The notes under the pieces were generated by a model, which was given only the letters and a program-made list of their open reading frames with translations, was not told the DNA's origin and did not search any database. A stretch of 64,000 nucleotides of DNA from AC-32 sp963788215. GTDB taxonomy: Bacteria; Actinomycetota; Thermoleophilia; Gaiellales; Gaiellaceae. The translations under genes were made by a program, and so were the position numbers. The first letter of the stretch is position 1, and each line of letters starts with the position of its first letter. Shown here in pieces: positions 39,487 through 46,702 of the stretch. The DNA lies in contig CAWBFX010000003.1 in assembly GCA_963788215.1 (NCBI GenBank), positions 639,817 through 703,816 of the forward strand, written 5' to 3'.

Positions 39487-39840
39487 CTAGAACTTCAGCC
39501 CTCCTTCGCGCGCCGCATCCGCGAGCGCCTTGACCCTGCCGTGGTAGAGGTATCCGCCGCGGTCGAACACGACGGCCTCGATGCCTGCGTCCTTGGCCCG
39601 CTTGGCGAGCTCCTTGCCGACCTCGGCCGCCTGCTCCGTCTTGTTCCCCTTGAGCTTCTTCAGCTGCAGCCAGCTCGCGCCGGCGAGCGTGCGGCCCTCG
39701 AGGTCGTCCACGAGCTGCGCCTCGATCCCGCGGTTCGAGCGGAACACGACCAGGCGCGGCCGCTCGGCGGTGCCGAAGACCTTCGCGCGCACGCGGCGGT
39801 GGCGGCGCTCGCGCGCCTTCCTGACCGTGAGCGTGCTCAT
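39487..39840 (-). CDS. rplR: 50S ribosomal protein L18
   Basis: 117 residues: KARERRHRRVRAKVFGTAER, PRLVVFRSNRGIEAQLVDDL, then KRAKDAGIEAVVFDRGGYLY and GRVKALADAAREGGLKF. It binds 5S rRNA with L5. ATG overlaps the rplF stop by 4 nt (ATGA). Confidence 0.98.
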   Translation of the reverse strand: MSTLTVRKARERRHRRVRAKVFGTAERPRLVVFRSNRGIEAQLVDDLEGRTLAGASWLQLKKLKGNKTEQAAEVGKELAKRAKDAGIEAVVFDRGGYLYHGRVKALADAAREGGLKF

Positions 39841-40370
39841 GCGCGCTTGCCGACCTTCCGGCGGACGTACTCGCCCTCGTAGCGGATGCCCTTGCCCTTG
39901 TACGGCTCCGGCGGCCGGACCTTGCGCACCTCGGCGGCGGTCTGGCCGACCTGCTGCTTGTCGATCCCCTTGACGATCACCTCGGTCGGCGTCGGCACCT
40001 CGAACGTGATCCCCTGCGGCGCCTTGAGCACAACCGGGTGCGAGAAGCCGACGTTCAGCTCCAGGTCGACGCCGCGCAGCGACGCGCGGTAGCCGACTCC
40101 CTGGATCTCGAGCCGCTTGGAAAAACCGTTGGTGACGCCCTCGACCATGTTCGCGATCAGCGTGCGCGTGAGCCCGTGCAGCGCCCGATCGTCCCCGCGC
40201 TCGGTCGGCCGCGTGACGGTGATCGTCCCGTTCTCCTGCTCGACCTTCATCCGCCCGGGAACCTGCTGGCTGAGCTCGCCGAGCGGCCCGTTGACCATCA
40301 CGCGGCCAGGCGAGACCGAGACCGAGACGCTGCTCGGAACTTCGATGGGCTGTCTGCCGATTCGACTCAT
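39837..40370 (-). CDS. rplF: 50S ribosomal protein L6
   Basis: 177 residues. MSRIGRQPIEVPSSVSVSVS, DRALHGLTRTLIANMVEGVT, QGVGYRASLRGVDLELNVGF and the C-terminal RPPEPYKGKGIRYEGEYVRR are conserved. It binds domain VI near the sarcin-ricin loop. It starts 3 bases after the rpsH stop. Confidence 0.98.
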   Translation of the reverse strand: MSRIGRQPIEVPSSVSVSVSPGRVMVNGPLGELSQQVPGRMKVEQENGTITVTRPTERGDDRALHGLTRTLIANMVEGVTNGFSKRLEIQGVGYRASLRGVDLELNVGFSHPVVLKAPQGITFEVPTPTEVIVKGIDKQQVGQTAAEVRKVRPPEPYKGKGIRYEGEYVRRKVGKRA

Positions 40371-40373
40371 GCG

Positions 40374-40808
40374 CTACCAGACGAAGCAGATCACCTCGCC
40401 GCCGACACCCTTCTCGGCGGCCGTGCGGCTGGTGATCAGGCCGTTTGAGGTGGACAGGATGGAGATGCCCATGCCGCCGAGGACACGCGGGAGGCGGTCC
40501 TTGCGAGCATAGACGCGGCGCCCGGGCTTCGAGACGCGCTTCAAGTCGGTGATGACGCGCTCGCGGTTGCGGCCGAACTTGAGCTCGACCGTGAGCGTGT
40601 CGTAGGGGCGGTGCTTCTTCTTGTTCTCTTCGCCCTGGTTGAACTCTTCGGAGCTGACGATCCGGAAATCCCGGATGTAGCCCTCCTCCTTGAGCAGGCG
40701 CGCGATCTCCACCTTCAGGCGCGAGCTCGGCATGTCGACGGTCTCCTGGAGCGCCTTGTTGGCGTTCCGGATGCGGGTGAGCATGTCTGCGATCGGGTCT
40801 GTCTGCAT
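40374..40808 (-). CDS. rpsH: 30S ribosomal protein S8
   Basis: 144 residues: MQTDPIADMLTRIRNANKAL, SRLKVEIARLLKEEGYIRDF, VSKPGRRVYARKDRLPRVLG, GMGISILSTSNGLITSRTAA. Slightly longer than usual because of a charged loop (NQGEENKKKHRP). In other bacteria S8 represses the spc operon by binding its mRNA. ATG overlaps the rpsN stop by 1 nt (TAATG). Confidence 0.98.
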   Translation of the reverse strand: MQTDPIADMLTRIRNANKALQETVDMPSSRLKVEIARLLKEEGYIRDFRIVSSEEFNQGEENKKKHRPYDTLTVELKFGRNRERVITDLKRVSKPGRRVYARKDRLPRVLGGMGISILSTSNGLITSRTAAEKGVGGEVICFVW

Positions 40809-40993
40809 TACCAGCTCGATTTCGTCATGCCGGGGATTACGCCCTCGTGCGCGAGGTCGCGCAGGCAGATCCGGCAGAGGCCGAACTTCTTGTACACGGC
40901 GCGCGGCCGCCCGCAGCGGTTGCAGCGGGAGTAGGCCCGCGTCTTGAACCGCTGGGGCCTGCGCGACTTCTCGATCAGCGCCTTCTTCGCCAC
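40808..40993 (-). CDS. rpsN: 30S ribosomal protein S14, type Z
   Basis: 61 residues from GTG: MAKKALIEKSRRPQRFKTRA, then CNRCGRPRAVYKKFGLCRIC. Four cysteines (CxxC-x12-CxxC) bind zinc, the short type Z form. The start directly abuts the rplE stop (TAAGTG). Confidence 0.98.
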   Translation of the reverse strand: MAKKALIEKSRRPQRFKTRAYSRCNRCGRPRAVYKKFGLCRICLRDLAHEGVIPGMTKSSW

Positions 40994-41583
40994 TTACTCT
41001 CCTTCGGGGCTCTCTTCTCGGGTGAACGGCATGCCGAGCGCGCGTAGGAGCGCGAGCCCCTGCTCGTCGTTCTCGGCGGTCGTGGTGATCGCGACGTCGA
41101 GGCCGCGGATGTTCTGGATCGAGTCGTAGTCGATCTCCGGAAAGATGATCTGCTCGCGGATCCCGAGCGAGAAGTTGCCGCGGCCGTCGAACGAGCCGGG
41201 ATTGAGCCCGCGGAAGTCGCGGATCCGCGGCAGGGCGATCGACACGAGCCGGTCGAGGAACTCCCACATGCGGTCGCCGCGCAGCGTCACGCGCGCACCG
41301 ACGGGCATCCCCTCGCGCAGCTTGAAGCTGGCGATCGACTTGCGGGCCAGGCGCACCTGGGCGCGCTGCCCGGCGATCGTCGTCAGCTCGTCGATCGCGC
41401 TGTCGAGCTGCTTCGCGTCGGTCTTCGCCTCGCCCACGCCCATGTTCAGGGTGATCTTCGAGACGCGGGGGACCTGCATGACCGTGCTCACGCCGAGCTC
41501 GTCCTTGAGCCGGGCGCGGAGCTCGCCGTCATAGCGCTCCTTCAGGCGGGGCGTGTAGCCAGTTGTTCTCCGACTGCGCTCAC
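40994..41583 (-). CDS. rplE: 50S ribosomal protein L5, apparent one-base frame break near the 5' end
   Basis: The uninterrupted frame from GTG at 41491 gives 165 residues (VMQVPRVSKITLNMGVGEAK, PRIRDFRGLNPGSFDGRGNF, DVAITTTAENDEQGLALLRA) but lacks the conserved first 30. Upstream in the same frame the codons read TPRLKERYDGELRARLKDEL without any start. A GTG at 41583 overlapping the rplX stop (GTGA) encodes MSAVGEQLATRP and then goes out of frame. One more G in the G4 run at 41548-41551 would join them into a normal 196-residue L5. I take this as a sequence error, since L5 is essential. Confidence 0.85.
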
Positions 41584-41951
41584 TTGTCGATCTCCTGTTG
41601 GCAGTCGGCCCGCTTGCAGACGCGTGCGCGCACCTCGCGGCCCTTGATCTCCTTCGTCGTCATCCCCACCCGCGTCGGCCGGTTGCAGGTCGGGCAGACC
41701 AGCATCACGTTCGAGACCGGAACCGCCGACGCTTTCTCGATCACGCCGCCCGGCGTCATCGCGGCGCCGCCCATGCGGCTCGAGTCGCGCATCGGCTGCG
41801 GCCGCATGTGGCGCTTGACGACGTTCAGGTTCTCGACGATCACGCGCTTGTCGCGGGGGCGCGCCTCGATCACGCGACCCTGCTTGCCGCGGTCCTTGCC
41901 GGCGATCATGTGGACGAGGTCGCCTTTGCGGATCTTCATGGCCGTGGCCAT
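41580..41951 (-). CDS. rplX: 50S ribosomal protein L24 with zinc-ribbon-like cysteines
   Basis: 123 residues. KOW motif: MKIRKGDLVHMIAGKDRGKQ, GRVIEARPRDKRVIVENLNV. The C-terminal half has four cysteines: LVCPTCNRPTRVGM and RVCKRADCQQEID, a zinc-ribbon arrangement found in some bacterial L24 proteins. It initiates 50S assembly. The start overlaps the rplN stop by 1 nt (TGATG), and the stop overlaps the inferred rplE GTG by 4 nt. Confidence 0.97.
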   Translation of the reverse strand: MATAMKIRKGDLVHMIAGKDRGKQGRVIEARPRDKRVIVENLNVVKRHMRPQPMRDSSRMGGAAMTPGGVIEKASAVPVSNVMLVCPTCNRPTRVGMTTKEIKGREVRARVCKRADCQQEIDK

Positions 41952-42319
41952 CAGAGCACCTCCGGGGCGAGCGAGACGATCTTCATGAAGTTCTTCTCCC
42001 GCAGCTCGCGGGCGACGGGCCCGAAGATGCGGGTGCCGCGCGGGTTGCGCGCGCTGTCGATCAGGACGGCGGCGTTCTCGTCGAAGGCGATCGACGTGCC
42101 GTCGTCGCGGCCGAAGGGCTTGCGCGTGCGGACGACGACCGCCTGCACGACCTCGCCCTTCTTGACCGCGCCCTGCGGGCTCGCCGTCTTGACCGTCGCC
42201 GTGATCACATCGCCGACGCGCGCGTAGCGGCGGTGGGAGCCGCCCTTGACGCGGATGCAGAGAATCTCGCGGGCGCCGGTGTTGTCGGCCACGCGCAGTC
42301 TGGACTCCTGCTGGATCAC
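41951..42319 (-). CDS. rplN: 50S ribosomal protein L14
   Basis: 122 residues from GTG: MIQQESRLRVADNTGAREIL, CIRVKGGSHRRYARVGDVIT, ATVKTASPQGAVKKGEVVQA and GTRIFGPVARELREKNFMKI. It forms bridges B5/B8 with the small subunit. GTG overlaps the rpsQ TGA by 4 nt. Confidence 0.98.
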   Translation of the reverse strand: MIQQESRLRVADNTGAREILCIRVKGGSHRRYARVGDVITATVKTASPQGAVKKGEVVQAVVVRTRKPFGRDDGTSIAFDENAAVLIDSARNPRGTRIFGPVARELREKNFMKIVSLAPEVL

Positions 42320-43047
42320 TTCGCGGCCTCCAGCACCTCGGCGAGGCGCCAGTTCTTGGTCTTCGAGAGCGGGCGTGTCTCGACGATGCGGACGAGGTCG
42401 CCGACCTTCGCCGCGTTCTGCTCGTCGTGCGCGTGGAACTTGCTCGAGCGGCGGACGACCTTCTTGTAGCGGCGGTGCGCCTTCACCGTGTCGACCTTGA
42501 CGACGATCGTCTTGTCCATCGCATCCGAGACGACGATCCCGCGGCGCTCCTGGCTCCGGCCCCGCTCGTGCTCGGGCTTCGGCAGCCGGACGATCGGGCG
42601 GCGCTCGGCGGGGCGCTCGCGCTTCGGCTTCGAGTGCTTGTGGCGCTCGGAGCGCGGCATGCGCTTGCGCTTCGGCTTGGGCCCCGACTGGACCGGCGGC
42701 GCTTCCGCCTCGGGCTCGGCCTCCGCTGCGGGCTCGGCCTCTGCGGCGGGCTCGGCTTCTACTGCAGGCTCGGTCTCTGCCTCGGGCGCCGGTTCTTCTC
42801 CGGTCTCCTCGGCGACCCCCTCGGCCTCCTCCGCAGGGACCTCGCCGCTCGGCTCCTCGGCGGCCTCTGCGACCGGGTCGGGCTCGGGCGCCGGCTCCTC
42901 GGCGGCCGGGGTCTCCTCGGCCTCCGGCTCGGCAGCCTCGGGCTCGGCGGCCTCCGGCTCGGCAGCCTCGGGCTGAGCAGCCTCGGGCTCTGCCTCGGCC
43001 TGCGGCTCTTCGGTTGTCTCGTTCTTGTCTTTGTCTTCGTCAGCCAT
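42316..43047 (-). CDS. rpsQ: 30S ribosomal protein S17 with very long acidic N-terminal extension
   Basis: 243 residues; the family norm is about 85. The true S17 domain is the last 80: RRGIVVSDAMDKTIVVKVDT, VKAHRRYKKVVRRSSKFHAH, DLVRIVETRPLSKTKNWRLA. Before it are about 110 residues made mainly of Glu, Ala and Pro (repeats like AEPEAAEPEAAEPEA and AEAEPAAEAEPAAEAEPE), then about 45 residues of basic linker (PKPKRKRMPRSERHKHSKPK). ATG at 43047 overlaps the rpmC end by 8 nt; there is no later in-frame start with a ribosome-binding site before the S17 core, so the extension is probably made. Confidence 0.95.
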   Translation of the reverse strand: MADEDKDKNETTEEPQAEAEPEAAQPEAAEPEAAEPEAAEPEAEETPAAEEPAPEPDPVAEAAEEPSGEVPAEEAEGVAEETGEEPAPEAETEPAVEAEPAAEAEPAAEAEPEAEAPPVQSGPKPKRKRMPRSERHKHSKPKRERPAERRPIVRLPKPEHERGRSQERRGIVVSDAMDKTIVVKVDTVKAHRRYKKVVRRSSKFHAHDEQNAAKVGDLVRIVETRPLSKTKNWRLAEVLEAAK

Positions 43048-43252
43048 GTGTCTCACTCGTGAGCCGTGCGGCTCGGTCGTTGCGGATGGTCAGGATGCGG
43101 GCGATCTCGCGCTTCGCGAGCTTCAGGCGCGCGGTGTTCTCGAGCGCGCCGGTCGCGCCCTGGAAACGCAGGTTGAACAGCTCCTGGCGCGTGTCGGCCA
43201 AGCGGTTGTCCAGCTCCTCGTCGGTCATGTCTCGCAGCTCTCTAGCTCGCAA
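43040..43252 (-). CDS. rpmC: 50S ribosomal protein L29
   Basis: 70 residues from TTG: MRARELRDMTDEELDNRLAD, TRQELFNLRFQGATGALENT, ARLKLAKREIARILTIRND. The TTG start is supported because the first 8 residues are conserved in the family. It overlaps the rplP end by 11 nt and rpsQ by 8 nt. Confidence 0.97.
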   Translation of the reverse strand: MRARELRDMTDEELDNRLADTRQELFNLRFQGATGALENTARLKLAKREIARILTIRNDRAARLTSETHG

Positions 43253-43667
43253 AGAGATCAGCCTCCCGCTTCACGACCCTCGTCCTCAGCGGCAGCTTCC
43301 GGCCCGCGAGCCGGAGCGCCTCCTTCGCCAGGCGCTCGTCGACGCCGGCGAGCTCGAACATCACACGTCCGGGCTTGACGACGGCGACCCAGTGCTCGGG
43401 CGCGCCCTTGCCTGAGCCCATGCGCGTCTCGGCCGGCTTCTGCGTGACCGGCTTGTCCGGGAAGACGTTGATCCAGACCTTGCCGCCGCGGCGGATCTTG
43501 CGCGTCATCGCGATTCGGGCAGCCTCGATCTGTCGGTTCGTCACCCAGCCGGCCTCGAGCGCCTTCAGGCCGTAGTCGCCGGCCTGCACGGTCGTCTGGC
43601 CCTTCGCGGCCCCCCGGCGGCGGCCGCGCTGGTACTTGCGGAACTTCGTCTTCTTCGGGAGGAGCAC
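43242..43667 (-). CDS. rplP: 50S ribosomal protein L16
   Basis: 141 residues from GTG: MLLPKKTKFRKYQRGRRRGA, DYGLKALEAGWVTNRQIEAA, RIAMTRKIRRGGKVWINVFP, VTQKPAETRMGSGKGAPEHW. It contacts the A-site tRNA elbow. GTG directly follows the rpsC TAA. Confidence 0.98.
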   Translation of the reverse strand: MLLPKKTKFRKYQRGRRRGAAKGQTTVQAGDYGLKALEAGWVTNRQIEAARIAMTRKIRRGGKVWINVFPDKPVTQKPAETRMGSGKGAPEHWVAVVKPGRVMFELAGVDERLAKEALRLAGRKLPLRTRVVKREADLFAS

Positions 43668-44732
43668 TTACGTCTTTCCCTTCTTGGTCGGCTTGCTGCC
43701 TGCGCCCTTGGCGGACTTCTTCTCGGCCTTGGGATCGCCCGACTTCTCGAGCTTCGTCGGGTCCTCGACCTGCTTCTTCGTCGTGGTCGTGTCGGGTGCC
43801 TCGGCGACGGCCTCGGGCACGGGCTGCGTCTCCGGCTCGACGGGCGGCTGCTCGCGGCCCTCGGGCGAGGTCGCGCTCTTGTCGGTGCGCGGCCGCTCGA
43901 CGTTGTCCTGCCCACGGGCGCGATCTCGCGCTCCGGGCTTGCGGGGCCGCCGCTGCCGCACGGGGCCGAGCCCTTCGCGGTCGGGCCCGCGGCCACGGCC
44001 GCCCTCGCGGGACGCGCCGAGACCCTCGGCGGTGCCGCCCCGTCGGCGAGCCTGGTCCTGGTCGCCGAGCCGCTGGTCCTTCTGGCCGACGCTCTCGAAG
44101 CCCTCGGGCATGATCTCGCCCTTGTTGATCCAGACCTTCACGCCGATCCGCCCGTAGGTCGTCTTCGCCTCGTGGAAGCCGTAGTCGATGTCGGCGCGGA
44201 TCGTGTGCAGCGGGACGCGGCCCTCGGAGTAGCTCTCCGAGCGGCTCATCTCGGTGCCGGCCAGCCGCCCGCCGCACTGCACCTTGACCCCCTGCGCTCC
44301 GGAGCGGATCGCGGAGGCGAGCGAGCGCTTCATCGCGCGGCGGAAGCTCACGCGGTTTTCGAGCTGCTCGGCGATCGACTGCGCGACGAGCTTCGCGTCG
44401 AGCTCGGGCCGCTTGATCTCGTTGATGTTGATGTGCACGGCCTTGTTCGTCATGCCGTGGATGTCCTTGCGGAGCGCGTCCACCTCCACGCCGGACTTGC
44501 CGATCACGATCCCGGGCCGGGCGGTGTAGATGTCGATCGTGATCCGCTGGGCGTCCTTTCGGATCAGGATGTCCGACAGGCCCGCGTGCGAGAGCTTGCC
44601 CTGGATGTGCTCGCGGATCTTGATGTCCTCGAGCAGGTACGCCGGGAACTCCTTCGTGCCGGTGTACCAGTTCGACTTCCAGTCGTGGATGACGCCGACG
44701 CGCATCCCGCCGGGATGAACTTTCTGACCCAT
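43668..44732 (-). CDS. rpsC: 30S ribosomal protein S3 with long charged C-terminal extension
   Basis: 354 residues; E. coli S3 is 233. The KH domain (IDIYTARPGIVIGKSGVEVD) and the C-terminal S3 domain (VKVQCGGRLAGTEMSRSESY, GRIGVKVWINKGEIMPEGFE) are complete to about residue 220. The remaining 130 residues are Arg/Gly/Asp-rich then Glu/Pro-rich and end in Lys-rich repeats (KKSAKGAGSKPTKKGKT). S3 forms the mRNA entry site. The ATG abuts the rplV stop. Confidence 0.97.
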   Translation of the reverse strand: MGQKVHPGGMRVGVIHDWKSNWYTGTKEFPAYLLEDIKIREHIQGKLSHAGLSDILIRKDAQRITIDIYTARPGIVIGKSGVEVDALRKDIHGMTNKAVHININEIKRPELDAKLVAQSIAEQLENRVSFRRAMKRSLASAIRSGAQGVKVQCGGRLAGTEMSRSESYSEGRVPLHTIRADIDYGFHEAKTTYGRIGVKVWINKGEIMPEGFESVGQKDQRLGDQDQARRRGGTAEGLGASREGGRGRGPDREGLGPVRQRRPRKPGARDRARGQDNVERPRTDKSATSPEGREQPPVEPETQPVPEAVAEAPDTTTTKKQVEDPTKLEKSGDPKAEKKSAKGAGSKPTKKGKT

Positions 44733-45218
44733 CTAGACCGCAGCCTCCTTCGCGGGCTTGTTCTCTTTTGGGGCCGGCGCCTTGCGCTTCCGGGCGGCCG
44801 GCTTGCGCTTCGGCTTCTCCTCCTCGGCCGGCGGAGCGGCCGGAGGCGCTTTCGCCTGGCGGGGACCTTCGACCTCGCTCAGCACGATGGTGATGTGGCA
44901 GGTCGGCTTGATGATCCGCGCGGCGCGGCCGCGTGCCCTGGCGCGCCAGCGCTTCATGACCGGGCCTTCGTCCACGTAGGCCTGCGCGACGACCAGCTCG
45001 TCGCCGTCGAGGTTGTGGTTGGCCTCGGCGTTCGCGACGGCGGAGCGCAGCACCTTGTCGATGTCGCGCGCGGCTGCGCGCGGCGTGAAGGCGAGAACCG
45101 TCCGCGCCTCGGGCACGGAGCGGCCGCGGATGTGGTCCGTGACCAGGCGAGCCTTGCGGGGGGAGATGCGCACCCAGCGCGCGACGGCGCGCACCTGCTG
45201 CCTCTCGGCGGTTGCCAT
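44733..45218 (-). CDS. rplV: 50S ribosomal protein L22 with basic C-terminal extension
   Basis: 161 residues (usual about 110-130). AVARWVRISPRKARLVTDHI, RGRSVPEARTVLAFTPRAAA and VDEGPVMKRWRARARGRAAR, IIKPTCHITIVLSE are conserved; L22 lines the exit tunnel. The last 45 residues are Pro/Ala/Lys-rich (EEEKPKRKPAARKRKAPAPK). Overlaps rpsS by 1 nt (TGATG). Confidence 0.97.
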   Translation of the reverse strand: MATAERQQVRAVARWVRISPRKARLVTDHIRGRSVPEARTVLAFTPRAAARDIDKVLRSAVANAEANHNLDGDELVVAQAYVDEGPVMKRWRARARGRAARIIKPTCHITIVLSEVEGPRQAKAPPAAPPAEEEKPKRKPAARKRKAPAPKENKPAKEAAV

Positions 45219-45499
45219 CAGCGCTTCACCTCGGTCTTGCGGTCGCCTGAGTGGGCGCGGAAGGTGCGCGTCGGGGCGAACTCGCCGAGCTTGTGGCCGA
45301 CCATCTGCTCGGTCACGAACACGGGCACGTGCTTGCGGCCGTCGTGGACCGCGATCGTGTGCCCGACCATCTCCGGGAAGATCGTCGAGGACCGCGACCA
45401 GGTCCGGATCATCTGCTTGCTGCCTGACTCGTTCATGGAGTTGATGCGGCTCAGCAGCCGTTCCTCGACGAACGGGCCCTTTTTCGAACTACGACTCAC
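45218..45499 (-). CDS. rpsS: 30S ribosomal protein S19
   Basis: 93 residues from GTG: MSRSSKKGPFVEERLLSRIN, TWSRSSTIFPEMVGHTIAVH, DGRKHVPVFVTEQMVGHKLG, EFAPTRTFRAHSGDRKTEVK. The GTG overlaps the stop of the bridge mini-ORF copy 2 by 4 nt. It lies in the small-subunit head. Confidence 0.98.
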   Translation of the reverse strand: MSRSSKKGPFVEERLLSRINSMNESGSKQMIRTWSRSSTIFPEMVGHTIAVHDGRKHVPVFVTEQMVGHKLGEFAPTRTFRAHSGDRKTEVKR

Positions 45500-45567
45500 G
45501 CTTCCGCTCCACCGCCGGCAAAGCCGGCACTTCCGCTATTTATGAGCTCCGTCGAGCCTACGCTCAT
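45496..45567 (-). CDS. Candidate bridge mini-ORF, copy 2 (23 aa), in a repeated element
   Basis: The frame MSVGSTELINSGSAGFAGGG ends three codons later (AEA). Its ATG overlaps the rplB TGA (ATGA) and its TGA overlaps the rpsS GTG (GTGA). The first 9 residues equal those of copy 1 at 35415-35489; the rest differ because of small indels that total exactly 3 bases, so the end-to-start overlap is kept in both. In most bacteria rplB and rpsS are separated by a short spacer without a gene. Confidence 0.45.
   Translation of the reverse strand: MSVGSTELINSGSAGFAGGGAEA
45504..45567. repeat. Intergenic palindromic repeat element, copy 2
   Basis: About 64 bases; 26 bases at 45542-45567 and the CCGGCAAAGCCGG hairpin at 45515-45527 are identical to copy 1 at 35424-35489. 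It also begins with CCGCTCC (45504-45510), as copy 1 does, and has TCCGCT between the two hairpins. Confidence 0.85.
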
Positions 45568-46406
45568 CGCTTCTCCTTCCCGCGGCGGCGGCCGCGGACG
45601 ATCAACTTGTCGGATTCCTTGTGCTTGCGGCGCGTGCGCTTGCCGAGCGTGGGCACGCCCCACGGCGTCACCGGGTGCCGGCCGCCCTTCGACTTGCCCT
45701 CGCCGCCTCCGTGCGGGTGGTCGACGGGGTTCATCGCCGAGCCGCGAACCGTTGGACGCTTCCCCTTCCAGCGGCTGCGGCCCGCCTTGCCGACGGTGAC
45801 GTTCTCGTGGTCGACGTTGCCGACCTGACCGATCGTCGCGCGGCAGGTGAGCGGTACCCGGCGCAGCTCGCCCGATGGTAGCCGAAGGACGCCGAGGCCC
45901 TCGTCCTTCGCCACGAGCTGGATTCCGGAGCCGGCGCTGCGCGCGAGCTGGCCGCCCTTGCCGGGCTTGAGCTCGACGTTGTGGACGAGCGTTCCGGTCG
46001 GGATGTTCTCGAGCGGGAGCGCGTTGCCGGGCTTGATGTCGGCGCCGGGTCCGGACTCGACGACCGCGCCGACCCGCAGCCGCGCGGGCGCGAGGATGTA
46101 GGACTTGGCGCCGTCCGCGTAATGGAGCAGCGCGATCCGGGCCGACCGGTTCGGGTCGTACTCGATCGCGGCGACCTTCGCCGGGACGCCGTCCTTGAGG
46201 CGCTTGAAGTCGATCGTGCGGTAGCGGCGCTTGTGGCCGCCGCCCTGGTGGCGCGTCGTGATCCGGCCGTACGAGTTCCGGCCGCCCTTCTTCTTGATCG
46301 GCTCGAGCAGGCTCTTCTCGGGCTCGGTCTTCGTGATCTCGTCGAAGGCCGAGACCGACATGAAGCGGCGGCCCGGAGACGTGGGCTTGTACTTGCGCAA
46401 TGCCAT
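45564..46406 (-). CDS. rplB: 50S ribosomal protein L2
   Basis: 280 residues: ALRKYKPTSPGRRFMSVSAF, GRNSYGRITTRHQGGGHKRR, GRSRWKGKRPTVRGSAMNPV, DHPHGGGEGKSKGGRHPVTP. The peptidyl-transferase-proximal His in PVDHPHGGGEG is kept. The start overlaps the rplW stop by 1 nt (TGATG). The stop lies inside the repeat element. Confidence 0.98.
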   Translation of the reverse strand: MALRKYKPTSPGRRFMSVSAFDEITKTEPEKSLLEPIKKKGGRNSYGRITTRHQGGGHKRRYRTIDFKRLKDGVPAKVAAIEYDPNRSARIALLHYADGAKSYILAPARLRVGAVVESGPGADIKPGNALPLENIPTGTLVHNVELKPGKGGQLARSAGSGIQLVAKDEGLGVLRLPSGELRRVPLTCRATIGQVGNVDHENVTVGKAGRSRWKGKRPTVRGSAMNPVDHPHGGGEGKSKGGRHPVTPWGVPTLGKRTRRKHKESDKLIVRGRRRGKEKR

Positions 46407-46702
46407 CAGGCTTGTGCTCCTTCGAAGATCTCGATCGACTCGCCCTGGCGCAGCTGCACGATCGCCTTCTTCCAGCCGGGCCTGGTGCCGCGCCGGAAGT
46501 TGCGCTGCTTGGGCTTGGACTGGACCTTGACGATGTTCACGGCCTCGACGTGGACGCTGAAGAGCTCCTCGACGGCCTGCCGGATCTGCGTCTTGTGCGC
46601 GTCCGGGTGCACCTTGAACGAGTACTTGCGCTGGTCGATCAGCTCGTAGCTCTTCTCTGTCACGACCGGGGCGAGCAGAACCTGGTTCGGATGCAGGCTC
46701 AT
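46406..46702 (-). CDS. rplW: 50S ribosomal protein L23
   Basis: 98 residues from ATG at 46702: VLLAPVVTEKSYELIDQRKY, SFKVHPDAHKTQIRQAVEEL, FSVHVEAVNIVKVQSKPKQR. L23 sits at the exit tunnel and binds trigger factor and SRP. The ATG overlaps the rplD stop by 4 nt (ATGA), which fixes the start within a longer open frame. Confidence 0.97.
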   Translation of the reverse strand: MSLHPNQVLLAPVVTEKSYELIDQRKYSFKVHPDAHKTQIRQAVEELFSVHVEAVNIVKVQSKPKQRNFRRGTRPGWKKAIVQLRQGESIEIFEGAQA

